Translations under genes and position numbers: made by a program | Notes under the pieces: model-generated | What the model was told of the DNA's origin: nothing | Databases searched by the model: none | What the model saw: only the letters and a program-made list of their open reading frames with translations | Shown: positions 23,493 to 36,284 of the stretch, piece after piece | Numbering within the stretch: position 1 is the first letter of the stretch | Layout: the number at the start of each line of letters is the position of its first letter | DNA from: Phycomyces nitens | Taxonomy: Eukaryota > Mucoromycota > Mucoromycetes > Mucorales > Phycomycetaceae | NCBI GenBank assembly: GCA_022702545.1 | Contig: JAHRBC010000005.1 | Coordinates: forward strand, 1,736,001 to 1,800,000 | Reading direction: 5' to 3' | DNA: 64,000 nucleotides

Positions 23493-26400
23493 TCACAATA
23501 GTGTAAATTGTGATTTGCAAAAGTATTGTAAAAGAAGACCCGTCTTTTTTGCAGCCGCAATGTCCTTGTAAATCTCGGTGTCTTGTTGAGATACAAAGTT
23601 GATGAGATCTAGACTCTTCTTGGCATGTCTATGTGATAATGGGTAAATAAACTGGTATTTGACAAGATATACTTACTCTGTAAAAAGATTTCGAGTATCA
23701 TAATAGGCATCGTGTAGGTAGATTACAAGCTCTGGAACGTAAATTCTTCGGAGCTCAGCATTAGACCATGGTATCAGCTCTGTCGAGGTCCAGTCCATGT
23801 ACTCTAGTGCTTCTTCTTCTGACCAGGTACTCCTAAGCCATTCGGATTCTAACAAGGTACGAATATTTTCAGAAAGACGAATTGTCAAACTCTGTAAATC
23901 AAATCGTCAGTTACAATACTACAAAATCAAATAATATACAAGTTACCCTGAATTCTGTTTCCCATGTTTGAACGGCATCCAACGCTTCAAGAGAACCTCT
24001 AGAAAGCTCATCAGTCAATGTGTTGTTTAATAAATAAATTACTTACGTATCTTTTGGTTGATTATCTCGCAACATCTTCCATGTCTGGTGCATCTTTAAT
24101 ACACCAATGGCAGTTGTATGGTTATAGAATTCGGTAAGGGAATCAGGTACTTCCGAAGAACCTTTTGTGTACAAGATGCATCGATTGATATATGAATTTG
24201 GAACAGAATTGGCTACAACATTGGCTAGATATATTTGGCGTGTGGCTATGGTACAGTTAGTTAGTCAGTCTTGGGGCTTGTCAAACAACTGGTTTTAATC
24301 TCTTACCAAACATATATCTTAGTACGCCATTGACTCTTTCAATAATAGTTCCAGGCAGACCATCCTCTAGGGTAAGCCAGCTCAATGCCTTTAAGCAGAG
24401 CCGGCTAGTGTCTGATAAGGCTCCTTCTACTTCAAAAGAAGAGTCTTGTGGGCCAAATTGAGGAATGTTCTGCTATGAATAGTAGTGGGATAAGCATGTA
24501 TTGTACATGATTGGTTTACAACTTACTTTGCTTGCAAACTCTTTCATATACAGTACATATGTACACTCCAAGATACTGGTTATATCTAGCTTGTATCTCT
24601 TTGCAATCCTGACAAGCTTAATGCATTCATTCTTGTCTCCATTGAATCCTTTTTTTTTTGTAAAATAACCACATTGATTAGTTTTATCAATACACATCAA
24701 AACAAGCTATGGATTTATATCCAACCCTACCTTTAAAGAACTCTGAGACCACCTTTTGTTGCAAAGGACCCGGGAGTGCCGAGGCATAAATGGCCATATT
24801 CTAAATGCAGATGGTTAGGATTGGCTTCATTCTCTTTTGTGTACTCACATTAAAAGACTCTTTGCTGATACTTGTAGCGTAAGTTGCCAATAGAGAGCTA
24901 ATCTTTGGATCTTCTATTTTCAAGCAAGTCTGGATATACAAAACCAAGGCAACCGCCAGTCGGAAAAACACAGCCTGTAGATGTGGAGTCTCACTAGACA
25001 TCATCAGTTTTGGGTATTAAACAACCAATTTTTTTTAAATCTTGATAAAATGATTCCTTTTACCAGTAATCTCCCAACTTATTCCAATGGCCATCGACAC
25101 AGATATCATGGAGATACTGAACCAATTTCAAGGGCTTATTAGAAAGGAACGCTGACTGTGCTAGGTGAAAGAAACAGATCAACTTTGATCTAAAAAAAAA
25201 AGGTAGGATGGTAAATACAATTGTCTGTGATTTGGTGTAATACTTGCTTTGCAAGCAAGGTGTCTTTATAGATTGCCATGGTGGCAACACTTGGGTGAAG
25301 GTAGGCAAGGTCTTCGGATTGAGTAGATACCGTAATGTTCTCGTAATCTGATAGAGAACAGAGGAATTTATCAATAGCATCTTGTAAGCATGCATTGTTA
25401 TAAGACCAAATGATGTCTTCCCAGGTCTCGCACACAGGAAGAGCCTGATTCAAATTAAACATTTGATCAACAAGAGTTCACCATAGCATCAAAGATGTTC
25501 TTACATGCTCAACCTTTCCACCCAGCACTGAAAACACTGCTTTTCCAAAAGGACCCAGACTTTCCTAAACAATACATTTAACAATGGTTGCTGCTTATAT
25601 CATTCTAGTACGTACATCTTTTAATTGCTCACTGCACATATTTCTCCAAGCCTTTCTTTTTTCTGTATTCCATGGAATTGGAGATCCATCTGTAAAGTGT
25701 CTTGATTAAAAGGAATCCCGGACATTTTGTGCCCTCTTTTATTATATATATATACCTTGTGCGCTAGTAACGGCGTCAACATACGTCTTGAACAAAAGCT
25801 TTCTCCAATCATCATAGCCGGAAGACAGCTCAATCACTCTATCCAACTGTCCGCGTCTGAGGGCCTTTAATATTGATCTGTTGAGAGCTTCGAGATCCTG
25901 TTTGTCGAGAGAATTGAGTCGTCGTCGCTTTGTTGCATACGCCGGGTCTTTCTTCTTTGAATTGAAATTCATCATTGGTATATCTTCATCCTGATCATCT
26001 TCAGATTCATTAAAAGACGGTCTGTCTGCTGTAACGTTCGTTTCGGCTGTTTTCTCTAGCCATGCTTTGATGTACTATACACACATTACAAGATTTGTAT
26101 CCTTCAATTGAATATTTATCTAGGGTTGGGGATCTGCTTACTATGCAGTGCCACAAAGGACTAGGAGACGTTGATTTTGCACTACCAAGACGAGAATATA
26201 TGTATATAAACCAAACAAAAAGAAACAAAGAAAAAAAGGGTTGAGATCTTTGCTTTATATCCGTACATTACATGTGTACAGATTATTAATGTGTATTATA
26301 TGTATATTGAGAGAGAGAGAGCGAGAGAGAGAGAGTAGTCTTTTGGTTGTACACACACATTATTCTCTCTTGTCTATCCTCCTTGTTCCCTTGATATTTA

Positions 26401-26749
26401 TAATTGTTTGCTATTGTTTGTTATTTTTTTTTTACCGTGCAAGAGCTTGTAATAGATTCCAAGTGTTGACTTCATGATGCAGAAACGTAAATTCTTGGTG
26501 ATTCTGTTTATTCTTTAGACCTAATTTCTCAAGTTGATTGATCCTGGATCGAGCATCAGAAACGCGGCAGGTTTTTATCAGTTAATTTAAAAGAAAAAAA
26601 AAACATGTTGCTCACCTGGCTTGAACAATCTCTGCCATTTCAGACGCAAAATAGACGATTGATTGATTTGATGAATATGTTAGCCGACTAAACACATTTG
26701 CCAATCCAGCATCAAGTCCAGTATCGTCTGATGGTTTAATGTCTGTCAT
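23493..26749 (-). CDS. Nup84/Nup107-family nucleoporin
   Basis: The gene is split into at least a dozen exons by introns of about 45-80 nt. It begins with MTDIKPSDDTGLDAGLANV (ATG at 26749) and ends QYFCKSQFTLL with TGA at 23493. Segments diagnostic of Nup107 are HCIYIKAWLEKTAE, the N-terminal helical motif DLEALNRSILKALRRGQLDR with VIELSSGYDDWRKLLF, ALPVCETWEDIIWSYNNACL, and the C-terminal IPWSNAELRRIYVPELVIYL with HDAYYDTRNL. The protein is a scaffold of the Y-complex (outer ring) of the nuclear pore, an alpha-solenoid binding Nup133 and the Nup145C/Nup96 trunk. Exact internal junctions were not all fixed. The start lies only 84 bp from the divergent G-patch gene. Confidence 0.85.
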
Positions 26750-26833
26750 TCGGATCTAAAGAACTCGGCAAGAAAGAATGTATATGAGTGAGACAGAGAG
26801 ACATACCAACCATGCTGATGAACTCGTGTTTCA
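26750..26833. promoter_or_regulatory. 84-bp divergent promoter region
   Basis: This is the whole interval between the two proposed start codons of the nucleoporin (-) and G-patch (+) genes. Any shared regulatory site must lie here or inside the first exons and introns. No TATA box is visible. Confidence 0.5.
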
Positions 26834-28300
26834 ATGGCCGCCCCACAAGTCACGACGAGAAAGGGAACCCTCATGAGCCCTACCTTTCTTTTTTCTTTTC
26901 TCTCCAAATTATTCCTCTTTCTCTTTCTCCTTTATTCTGCTGTCCTCATGTTTCCTCACAAACAACAACAGGCCTTCAAGTTTGTCATTCGATCAAAGCT
27001 TCCTGACGAACAAGCTGCACCCAGCCCACCAGTCGAAAAGGTGGAATGTCCATCCAAAATCACAGAATCAGCTCTGCGTGTGGATGAAGAGCTCGAACGA
27101 AAGCGAAAGAGAACAGAAAAAGACACGCTGGTATCGTCCAAAAAGGTAAAGGCATTGCTTGCTATTCCAAGACATTGTTCTCATTTATAGTTTCCCCCCT
27201 CCAAAGATCCACAGCCAACTCCAGAAATGGAATCAGAAAAAGGCAGAACTCAAAGATCCCTTTGAAGACAAGAGTCCAGTTGAAATAGAAGCCAAATCTT
27301 TAGAATGTCCACCAAAAGAATCAAAGAGCCCAAAAGAAGAGCCAGAAGAACAAGACAAGGACGATTTTTCGGATAGAGTGATGAATGCCTGCCTGCTCTG
27401 TCAGCGCAAATTCAAGTCTGGTCAGGACCTAGAGAAGCACCAGGAGCTCTCTGAACTTCACAAAGTACGACTGCACTCAATCAGGTGTAAAAATTTTGGG
27501 CAGATTAAAAAGAAGAAAAAAGAAAGAAAGGGGACTGAGCTGGCTAGAGTTTCTTGTGATAACAAAAAAAGTTGCCATTTGTATTTTTTCATTGTTCCCA
27601 CTCCTTGATGATGATGATGCTTTAGAAGAATCTCCAGGATCCAGTTGCTCTCGACAAGGCCCGGATGAAGAAGCGATTTGTGAAATCCGAGGCTGAAAAA
27701 GCAGAAGAAAGAGCAGTAGAGGTAAGGCAAATTACACGAACAAACCACATGCCGAAATGTAGAAGTATTGGGTTGGGTGTGGGAAAGATATTCTTTATCT
27801 AGGATACTCCAAACTCAAATATCTCCAGCAACATTACCGTAATCGTGCTGCAGAACGCAGACAGGCTTATGGACAGCCAGAAAAGCCATCTCTTGTGGAT
27901 TCTGTCCATCGTCCACCACCACGGCTCAGACCTGAGGAGAGGTTAGATCTTGGGATGGGAAATAAACCTGGCTAACCATGCATAGACCTCAGAGTGCTTC
28001 TGTAAAAAAGGCACTGGGAGATGACAATGTGGGAGCACGCATGTTGAAGCAGATGGGATGGCGTCGTGGAGAAGGACTTGGAAAGGATAGCTCTGGTATT
28101 GTTGATCCCATCAGTGCAGAGAGGTATTCTCAGGGAGCAGGACTTGGAACTGCATATGCCAAGAGAGACGCTTCAGAAGGATCTGAATCTTATAAAGACA
28201 GAGTCAAAGAGATGGTAGGTATTTGCTCGCCTTGGTCTTATTGTATTGAACATTCTTATTGTTAATTCAGGCAAGAAGACGCTTTGAAGAAGGACCTTAG
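26834..28300 (+). CDS. RBM5/RBM10-like G-patch protein with C2H2 finger (splicing factor type)
   Basis: Exons are about 26834-26848, 26972-27145, 27207-27464, 27626-27721, a fifth ending at 27941, 27986-28214 and 28271-28300. Readable features are KIHSQLQKWNQKKAEL, a C2H2 zinc finger (CLLCQRKF...HQELSELHK), the RBM5-type segment YRNRAAERRQAYG, and the G-patch GARMLKQMGWRRGEGLGKD with a C-terminal ARRRFEEGP. This order (finger, YRNRAAERR, G-patch) is that of RBM5/6/10; no RRM is present, so the protein corresponds to their C-terminal half. G-patch proteins activate DEAH helicases such as Prp43. Two junctions are uncertain: the first intron has a weak GTCACG donor, and the fifth exon is out of frame with a start at 27803 (a start at 27763 would fit). 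Confidence 0.8.
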
Positions 28301-28553
28301 GGGGTTCATATTTTATAGTAAAATAGACATCCTAATATATATATACATATATACATATACATATTTTAAATAAAATAAAATAAAATAATAATAAATATAT
28401 TCATAAAGCTATATAATATAATAGCTTGAGGGCGGCTAACCAAAGCCAGCCAAAAAGAGAAACGCAAGTCCCTGCCCTGGACAATTCCTCCTTTCTATTT
28501 CGTTCCAGGTTTTCCTTTTTTAGCTTCGTTTCTACCCAAACTCCACGTTCATC

Positions 28554-30366
28554 ATGACCATGGCTTCTGAGATGCCCACAGAAACCAGCACTGACCCGCG
28601 GTTATCCATTGACAGCACAGTATATGCACCTGAAGAACATGCATCTGCCACTGAAGGATTACTGCAATCCTCCACAGTCCCAAAGACACCCAATGACATA
28701 AAGAGTGCTCACCGAAAGAAAATGATCAAGACATCGGCCATCAATTTATTTTGGATCTTAACATGGTAAGCCTCTTGTTCTGCTGCCAACCTCAAGCTCA
28801 ATCAAACATAAACGTGTTAGGTATACGGTAAGCTAGAGATAGAGATAGAGATAGAGAGAGAGAATAATCTCCATCAAAATTTAGGGTTGACGATACGCAT
28901 ATATATATATATGCAGCACAGAGATAGAGAAACGTGGGAAGTCTAACATGTACCTCCTAGTTTGCCACAATCCTGTCAGTCTATAACAAGTGGATGTTCT
29001 CTGCCGAACACTATAACTTTCAGTTTCCTCTGTTTGTCACCACAATTCATATGGTTGTCCAGTCAATCTTTGCTGGATGTTCTCTCCTTATCGTGCCCAA
29101 ACTTAGGCCCAAGAAGATCCCAACTGGCAAGGAATACATGTAATATCCACGGCCTCCCCCCCTCCAAAAAAAATCAGCAGCAGCAGCAGCAGCAACATAT
29201 AAACTAAAGGATCCTTGACAAGTTTAGATACAAAATATTCCCCTGTGCTCTAGCCACCAGTTTTGACATTGGTCTCTCCAATCTCTCTCTCAAGACCATC
29301 ACCCTCTCTTTTTACAGTAAGTAGGTCATTTATCAATTGTATGGTGGTCTAATTGAATCCAATTGTATTCTATCAAGCCATGTGCAAATCATCTACCCTG
29401 GCGTTTGTGCTCTTGTTTGCTTTCTTGTTCAAGCTGGAAAAGCCCAATGTGAAACTGATCACCATCATCCTCATCATCACAGCCGGCGTTGTTCTCATGG
29501 TCTCTGATGAGACAGACTTTGTTTGGTCTGGGTAAGTAAAAGGGATTCAACCAAACCATTATTCAACATTTGTCAATCCCAATAGCTTCTTGGAAGTCAT
29601 GACAGCCTCTGTTTGTGGTGGTTTGAGATGGGGTCTTACAGAAGTGTTGTTGAGAAAAGAAAGCATGGGATTAACCAACCCATTCGTCTCCATCTTCTTC
29701 TTGGCTCCTGTCCAAGCAATCGTTCTTCTCATCCTTTCGGGAGCAGTCGAAGGTTATATCACCATCTTCAAGAGTGCATTCTTTGTGACATTCTCGGATG
29801 CCATGCACACCGTAAGAAACAAAATGGTGATTCAAGGTCAAGGAACTTATTGTAACAATTAATAGATGGGAATCATTCTCTTGGGAGGTTCCTTGGCATT
29901 TTTCATGATCATGTCCGAGTTCTTTTTGATCAAACGCACATCTGTCGTTACTCTTAGTGTTTGCGGTATCTTCAAGGTAAGGCAGATACAAATCCAAGGA
30001 TGCCTTACAAGTCCATCCAATGGGGTTTTTTTTTCATAGGAAGTTGCCACCATCTTTGTCTCGACTTTGGTATTTGGAGATCGTCTCACAATCGTAAACA
30101 CCATTGGTCTGTGCATCACATTATTTGGCATCTGCCTCTACAACTGGATGAAGATCCGAAATGCAAACCAGGCAGTCAAGAATGCTGTCGAAGATCAAGA
30201 AATGTCAACCACACAGGAATTGGACAGGAACGAAGATCCAAAGCACATGTACAACATGGCTGCCGAAAGCACTCCAATCTTGATGGTCGATGGTGCGCTG
30301 ACAACCTATAGAGACAGCGATGACTTTAGAAGGAGCTCAGAACAAGAAAGATATGAGCTACGATAG
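28554..30366 (+). CDS. SLC35C2-like drug/metabolite (TPT/nucleotide-sugar) transporter
   Basis: Eight exons (28554-28765, 28821-28827, 28961-29139, 29228-29316, 29378-29531, 29586-29811, 29866-29976, 30040-30366) give exactly 434 residues. The family signature [17 protein letters not shown] in the first helix is read only if the 7-nt exon GTATACG (28821-28827) is included. Ten hydrophobic helices follow, including [34 protein letters not shown] and [15 protein letters not shown], typical of the triose-phosphate-translocator/DMT superfamily, subgroup SLC35C2/yeast Ymd8. The N-terminal 55 residues are polar and cytosolic, as is the C-terminal acidic tail. Golgi or ER localisation and a nucleotide-sugar or sugar-phosphate substrate are inferred from the family. 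Confidence 0.92.
28821..28827 (+). other. 7-nt microexon of the SLC35C2-like gene
   Basis: The upstream exon ends ...ACATG before GTAAGC, and the downstream exon starts TTTGCC after CCTAG. Direct joining shifts the frame. GTATACG, bounded by a TTAG acceptor and a GTAAGC donor, restores it and supplies the conserved Trp-Tyr-Thr of the first transmembrane motif. Confidence 0.85.
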
Positions 30367-30522
30367 ATTATTATTATAATTATTATTATTCTTTTTTTTT
30401 TTTTTACATTGCATTTCATTCTTACATAAAAGCCAAAAGTTCATTAGTGTCGGAGTTGTACTGGTCTTTTTGGACTGTCATCTCTTGCACTGTGTTTTGA
30501 AGCCTTTTCTTTTTTCCTCAAC

Positions 30523-31416
30523 ATGGTGGCATCAACATCACTCAATGTCGTTCCTGACGATCCAACTGCTTACAAGACCCAGGCTTACTGGGAAGAGCGG
30601 TACAAACAGTGAGTCTAGAAACAAGAGGCTTTATAGAGACTAAGAGTCTCTTCCCCCCATTTTTTTTTAATAGAGAGAACGCAGATACTACTTTTGACTG
30701 GTTCAAGACATATGAAGAGTTGAAACCACTCTTTTCCGAGATTATTCCCTCCAAGGATGCTTCGATTCTTATGCTTGGGTGCGGAAACTCGAGTATGTAT
30801 CTTGATCTGGGCATCTTATAATTAAATTCATCTGATTTGGTCCATGTAAAATAGCATTGGGAGAGGATATGTACAAGGATGGCTATAAGAACATCACCAA
30901 TATCGACTATTCAAAGACTGTCATTGAGAACATGAAGACCAGATGTGCTCATATGCCAGAAATGGAATGTAAGAAGATTTACAGCAGCTGTGGGCATCCA
31001 ATTGAATGTTTGCATATATATATATCTCTTTAGGGTTGGAGATGGATATCCGTGATCTCAAGTTCGATTCTAGTTCGTTTGATGTTGTTATTGACAAAGG
31101 TAGATTCTCCCTTGAGATTAGCAATAGTTTATTTACAATGGAAATGATAGGCACCATGGACGCCCTTATGTGTGATCGTGGTGATGTGTGGGATCCCTCT
31201 GAAGAGCTGATTGCCGAGGTCAAGGCTGAGGTGGATGAAGTTGAGCGTGTGGTCAAGGTAGGCGGTGTGTTTATCTACATCACCTTTGGCCAGCCCCATT
31301 TCCGCAAGAGACATCTTACAAGAGACTGCTGGGAGATCAAGACCAGAACAATGGGAGACGCTTTCCATTACTTCTTTTATACAATGCGTAAAGAACGTCC
31401 ATCGGTAAAAAACTAA
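30523..31416 (+). CDS. EEF1AKMT4-like lysine methyltransferase
   Basis: Five exons (30523-30608, 30674-30792, 30855-30968, 31034-31099, 31151-31416) give 216 residues. The start YKTQAYWEERYKQ is followed by FDWFKTYEELKPLF, the SAM-binding motif I ILMLGCGNSTLGEDMY, ITNIDYSKTVI, motif with DVVIDKGTMDAL, and the C-terminal YITFGQPHFRKR. This order is that of the METTL13/EEF1AKMT4 (ECE2-MT) group of seven-beta-strand methyltransferases, whose known members methylate lysines of translation factor eEF1A. Length fits the stand-alone EEF1AKMT4 type. The eEF1A substrate is inferred. Confidence 0.9.
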
Positions 31417-33504
31417 GTCTATACGGATCTGTAAATAAGCGGTTTATTCATTCTGTAATATAACAAATGTGTAACACTAAAGACCTGTAGAGACAATAAG
31501 TTGTCTCTTAATATATTTTTTTACATATTCAACCAGACAATGTCTTTAAATATATATATTTATATATAAATGATATTTGGGCAAGGGTGCTTAGTCTAGT
31601 GTTTATAGAGTATTTATCTGCTTGGTTAATCTTGTTTAAAGAAACTGGCGTGCAATATAAAGTATTCCCAAAGTTTTACTGATTAAATCAGTAATTCAAT
31701 TGAGGTTAATTATCCAATTAACAGCATAAATGATTATGTGCCATTCAATATATCACGCAGTGTATTTTCACTGTATTACTTACCATACCTGCCAGCTACT
31801 TTGAATTTAACAACTTGAAATACAAGGTAGGGGGTACCTAGGAACTAGAGAGAATACCCAATTGAAAAAATGAATTCTCCTCTACGGTTTGATTAATCCA
31901 ACTATATTCTTGAATAGCTATTTTTATACAAGACCCACGTACAGCAGAAAAATCTTAATGCTCAACGGAGAATATTGTACAAGAAAGGAGTAATAGCAGT
32001 TCTCGACTTGCAGGTAGTATTCATGCATTTCCCTCGTACCAAGGAGATTTAATCGCTCAATTGAAAGCAATATGGTAGGTTAAAGCACAAGATTTTCCAG
32101 AGGTTTAAAAAGTACATGTTCTTTGGTTATTAAGGATTGATTAAATACTATGTAGTGTTCCGTATTATATATTTATTTATTTATTAGTAATTCTATTAGA
32201 AATCTACATGTCTTTATTTTTACAAGTAGCAAGAAACGTTGCAACTTCAATCTTGTACACCATTAACTAAATCACAGCCCAGTTTTTCAGATCAAAAGTG
32301 AACCACATTGACCATTTGTATCCCCAAGTCTGTCAGCTCTCTCTTTTTTTTAAGACTCTACCATGCCGATTGAGAAGCTGGTTTGAGTTGACTCTATGGG
32401 ATTAATGTGTCTGGACACTGTAAAATAAACTATAGTGACAGATATTTGCCAAAATTATATAATATAGTAGTCAATTTACCGAGTAATCGCATTGCATTAA
32501 TCTTTAACGAGTATTTACAGCAAGTCTTTAGAATTAAGAAAAGAAAAAGAAAACAATTTTCCGATCGACCATCTATCCAATCATACGCGAATACATAGTC
32601 TTGCCTTGGAGTATGATCATGTACATTTTATTATTATTATTATTATTATTATGTGTTCTAGGGTACACAGCCTATTCTATATTTATTATAATTTATGGAG
32701 AAGGTTACCATTTACTTTCGGATAATATAACGGAAAATATACATACTTTTTGTCTCTATAAGCTTCATGGCCCCTTTTTGAAAGCAATAAATGGCCATTA
32801 AAGGACAAATCTATAAAGGTATAATACTCAAACTCTAGTGGATTTCATACATCTATTCAGTGCGAACCCAACGTTTTTTTTTCTTTCTTTTGCTCTTTGA
32901 CTATGTTATGTTTTGCATATACATTACATGCACCAAGAACAATAATCCTATGCCCAGAAATCGTGCCATCTCCTTTTTTTCTCTTTCTCTTTTTGAAATT
33001 AAAACACTGCTCCGAGGAACGTACAAGTCTATGCCAAATTCAAGCTTATTTGGGTTGCATTTCATGAGTCCCCACATCTTTACATTAATCCCCTTTCAAT
33101 ACCTAGGGAACCTCCATATACCATCATATGTAGCTTATACAGGCCAATTATAACGGCATTTTTTTTGTATAATTTTCCCACATACAATCTTTCAATCTTA
33201 TACCCAAAACCTCATAATACTCCTTTTGATTATATTTTCCGGGTATGTTGCAAGTGTACCTGAATGACCTGTATGATTCCCAGAATTGACCAAGTCCAAG
33301 TAAATCCCGTCAGTTTACTCGAGCCAAACCTTTCAAATGTATATGGATATATCCTCCATTTATGCCTAGCAGCAAGAAAATAACGGTAAATGTTGGGAAT
33401 CCCCAAAGAAAAAAAAAGACAATTGATATATAAGCAAAGTGATTCTATTCGGTTTTTGATTATATTCTGACATCCAACTAATACTTGCAAAGAATCAAAC
33501 ACTA
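31417..33504. other. 2.1-kb intergenic region, no gene seen
   Basis: AT-rich, with an ATT run (32627-32650), TA-rich stretches (31547-31570) and TTTA copies (32168-32184). The open frames at 32860-33153 and 33230-33502 have no recognisable motif and no splice partners. Confidence 0.45.
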
Positions 33505-35952
33505 ATGAAGGTATAAAGGCTACTACAGCTGGATCTACCTAGAGAAAAAAAATACTGATTTGTTTTTTCTATAGTTCTCTCCTACTCATCTCAGTCTGTC
33601 AGCAGTAGCTGCTATTCTGTGCATCTCTAGCACATTTGTTCAGACTACTTCTGCTTTGTCTCTTACCATTCGTAATGATGTTGCTGGAAACTCTAGCTCA
33701 CCAATTCTGTACGGCTTTATGTATGAGGATATCAACTACTCTGGAGATAGTGGTATGTATTTTCTTTTGTTGGGTATCGATTGGATTTAATGGTCTAAAT
33801 CTTGATTATTCTACTAGGTCTATATGGCCAGATGCTTCGTAACTGGAACTTTCAAGCTGGCGATACTGGAGGAGCTGCGGATCTGTCCCACTGGAGCGTA
33901 GTGAAACAGAACACTGGATCGGCCACTATTGCCTTGGATACCACCAATGCTCTTAACTCTATCAACAAGAACTCGCTTCGTCTTGATATCAAGTCTTCTA
34001 GCACCAGCTCTCGTGTTGGAGTATCTAATGAAGGTTGGTGGGGTCTCAGAGTCCAGCCTGGAGAAGTCTACACTGCTACCTTTTTTGCAAAGGCAACCCC
34101 TGGATATACGGGCCCTCTTACTGTATCCATTGAATCCAATTCCGGTACCATTCTTGCCAGTGCTTCTGTTACTGGACTTACTGGAGCATACCAGAAATTC
34201 ACAGCAACCCTCAAACCATCTGTAACCACTACAACCATTACCAACAAGTTTGTTGTATCGATGGCCACTTCAGATGCTGTCGGAAAGTCTGTATGGTTTG
34301 ACGTGTTTTCACTTTTTGGAAAGACTTACAAGAACCGAGAAAACGGTGTCCGCTCTGATATTGGTGAAATCCTTGAAGCTGTTCAACCCTCTTTCTTCCG
34401 TTTCCCTGGTGGAAACAATATCGAGGGTCAATCGATTGCTCAACGCTGGCAATGGAACGAAACTGTCGGTAAGACTGTCTTGAGAAAATATAAAAAGAAG
34501 AAGAAAAGTAGATACAATTATTCTTACTGACCTTTTGATGATATTTTTTTTTTAAAAAAAAAAAGGTCCTCTTGAGGAGCGCAAGGGTCGCTTTGGAGAT
34601 TGGAGCTACTGGAATACCAACGGACAGGGTCTCTTGGACTATGTTTATTTGTGCGAAGATATGAATATGGTCCCTGTTCTTGGTGTTTATGCTGGCTATT
34701 CTTTGGATAAATCCAGTGTTGCCGAGGCTAACCTGGGACCATACATTCAGCAAGTTTTGGATGAACTCGAGTACTTGATGGGCAGTACCTCTACAACATA
34801 TGGAAAGCTTAGAGCAAAGCACGGTCACCCTGAACCCATTGATATTCCTTATATCGAGATTGGAAATGAAGACTTCTTTAGCACTACCTATGATTACCGC
34901 TACAAGGCCTTTTATGATGCCATTAAGAAAGTTTATCCTGACAAAAAGTTCATCTCTACTGGCCCACAGACATCAAGGTAAATATTAGTAGTAATAATTG
35001 TGGAATAGAATTCTAAACCCTTTAATGATCTTTTAGACCTTTTGACCTTTTGGATGATCACTTTTACTTGACATCTAAAGAGATGATTGGCCTGTTCAAC
35101 CATTATGACAACTATGCTCGCGGCGGATCTGACATATTTGTTGGTGAGTTTGGTACAAACTCACAGGGATGTTGCGGTGCTTCTGCTGCCAATCTGGATG
35201 CTGCTCTGGCAGATGCTGTATTCATGACCGGTTTGGAACGCAACTCTGACTTGGTCAAGATGATTGCCTATGCTCCACTCTTGAATCGCGATGGTCAAAC
35301 CCAATGGAACCCTGGTAAGACTTGTTGGGAATTGTTCATTGTTTAAAAAAATATTAAAGCTTATTGTATGTGTGTGTATATGTATGTATGTTTATAGATC
35401 TTGTCGGCTTTAATACAGAAACCGTCTGGGGTACTCCCAGCTACCACGTTCAAGTTTTGTGGAGCACTAACCGTATGTTTGCCATATGGTGCGCAATCAA
35501 TGTGGCATATACTAACAATGTTTTTTTTTGGGATTTAGGTGCTGATACAATTCTCCAGGTCGACGCTTCTAATGGTGGGTTTGGTCCTCTTTACTGGGTT
35601 GTTGGCTCAAAGGATTCTACCAAGCAAATATTTGTAAAGGTATGAAAGTCAGGTCTTATTCTTTTTTTTTGTAGACGTATCAAATGTAATCCATCCAAGA
35701 TACTAAGACTCTCTTTAGATGGTTAACACCGGTAGCACCGCACAGACAGTCAGCATTAACCTAAAGGGCGCCAGTGTTCATTCGCAGGGCATTGCTCGTG
35801 TAGTGGCTGGTGGATTGGAGGATACAAACACTGCAAGCTCTCCAAACACTGTGAACGTTAAAGAAACTGTCTTTTCCTTGACGTCTGCAAATGCATTCAG
35901 CTACACATTTGCTCCTTATTCTGCCACTGTGTTGCTCTTGCATCGCATGTAA
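33505..35952 (+). CDS. secreted GH51 alpha-L-arabinofuranosidase
   Basis: Eight exons (33505-33510, 33575-33752, 33818-34468, 34566-34977, 35037-35314, 35398-35472, 35539-35639, 35719-35952) give 644 residues, the usual size for fungal GH51. The first exon is just ATG AAG; the joined N-terminus MKFSPTHLSLSAVAAILCIS is a signal peptide. Typical features are YGFMYEDINYSGDSGLYGQML, a carbohydrate-binding-like beta domain, PSFFRFPGGNNIEG, the acid/base motif IEIGNEDFF (Glu near 379) and the nucleophile motif VGEFGTN (Glu near 452), then WGTPSYHVQ and a C-terminal beta-sandwich. The enzyme releases arabinose from arabinoxylan or arabinan outside the cell. All junctions keep the frame. Confidence 0.95.
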
Positions 35953-36284
35953 TTTATAATATTATAACTTACATATATGAAGCATTTTAAATGCATTTAT
36001 ATAATTATTTATTTATTTATTCATTAAAAAGTTTATTACTTTATAAAAATCAATCTACAAATGATCCAATCCTCAGGGTAATTTCTCTGTAAATTTTACA
36101 GTTCTATAGCAGATGTTAAATGTGAGGTTCTACTTTAGTATTTTACAAGTATAGAAAACACAAAGTTTCTAAAGGATTATTAAATCAGAGGAAAACAAAG
36201 CTTATTGAGTACAGAGAGACTTTGTTTATGAAGAGATGATTTGTGAATTTGATCAATTATTGCTATTCGTATTGATCGTTTATA
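35953..36284. other. spacer between GH51 gene and Tc1 remnant
   Basis: AT-rich 3' flank of the GH51 gene containing TTTA copies. No gene. Confidence 0.5.
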
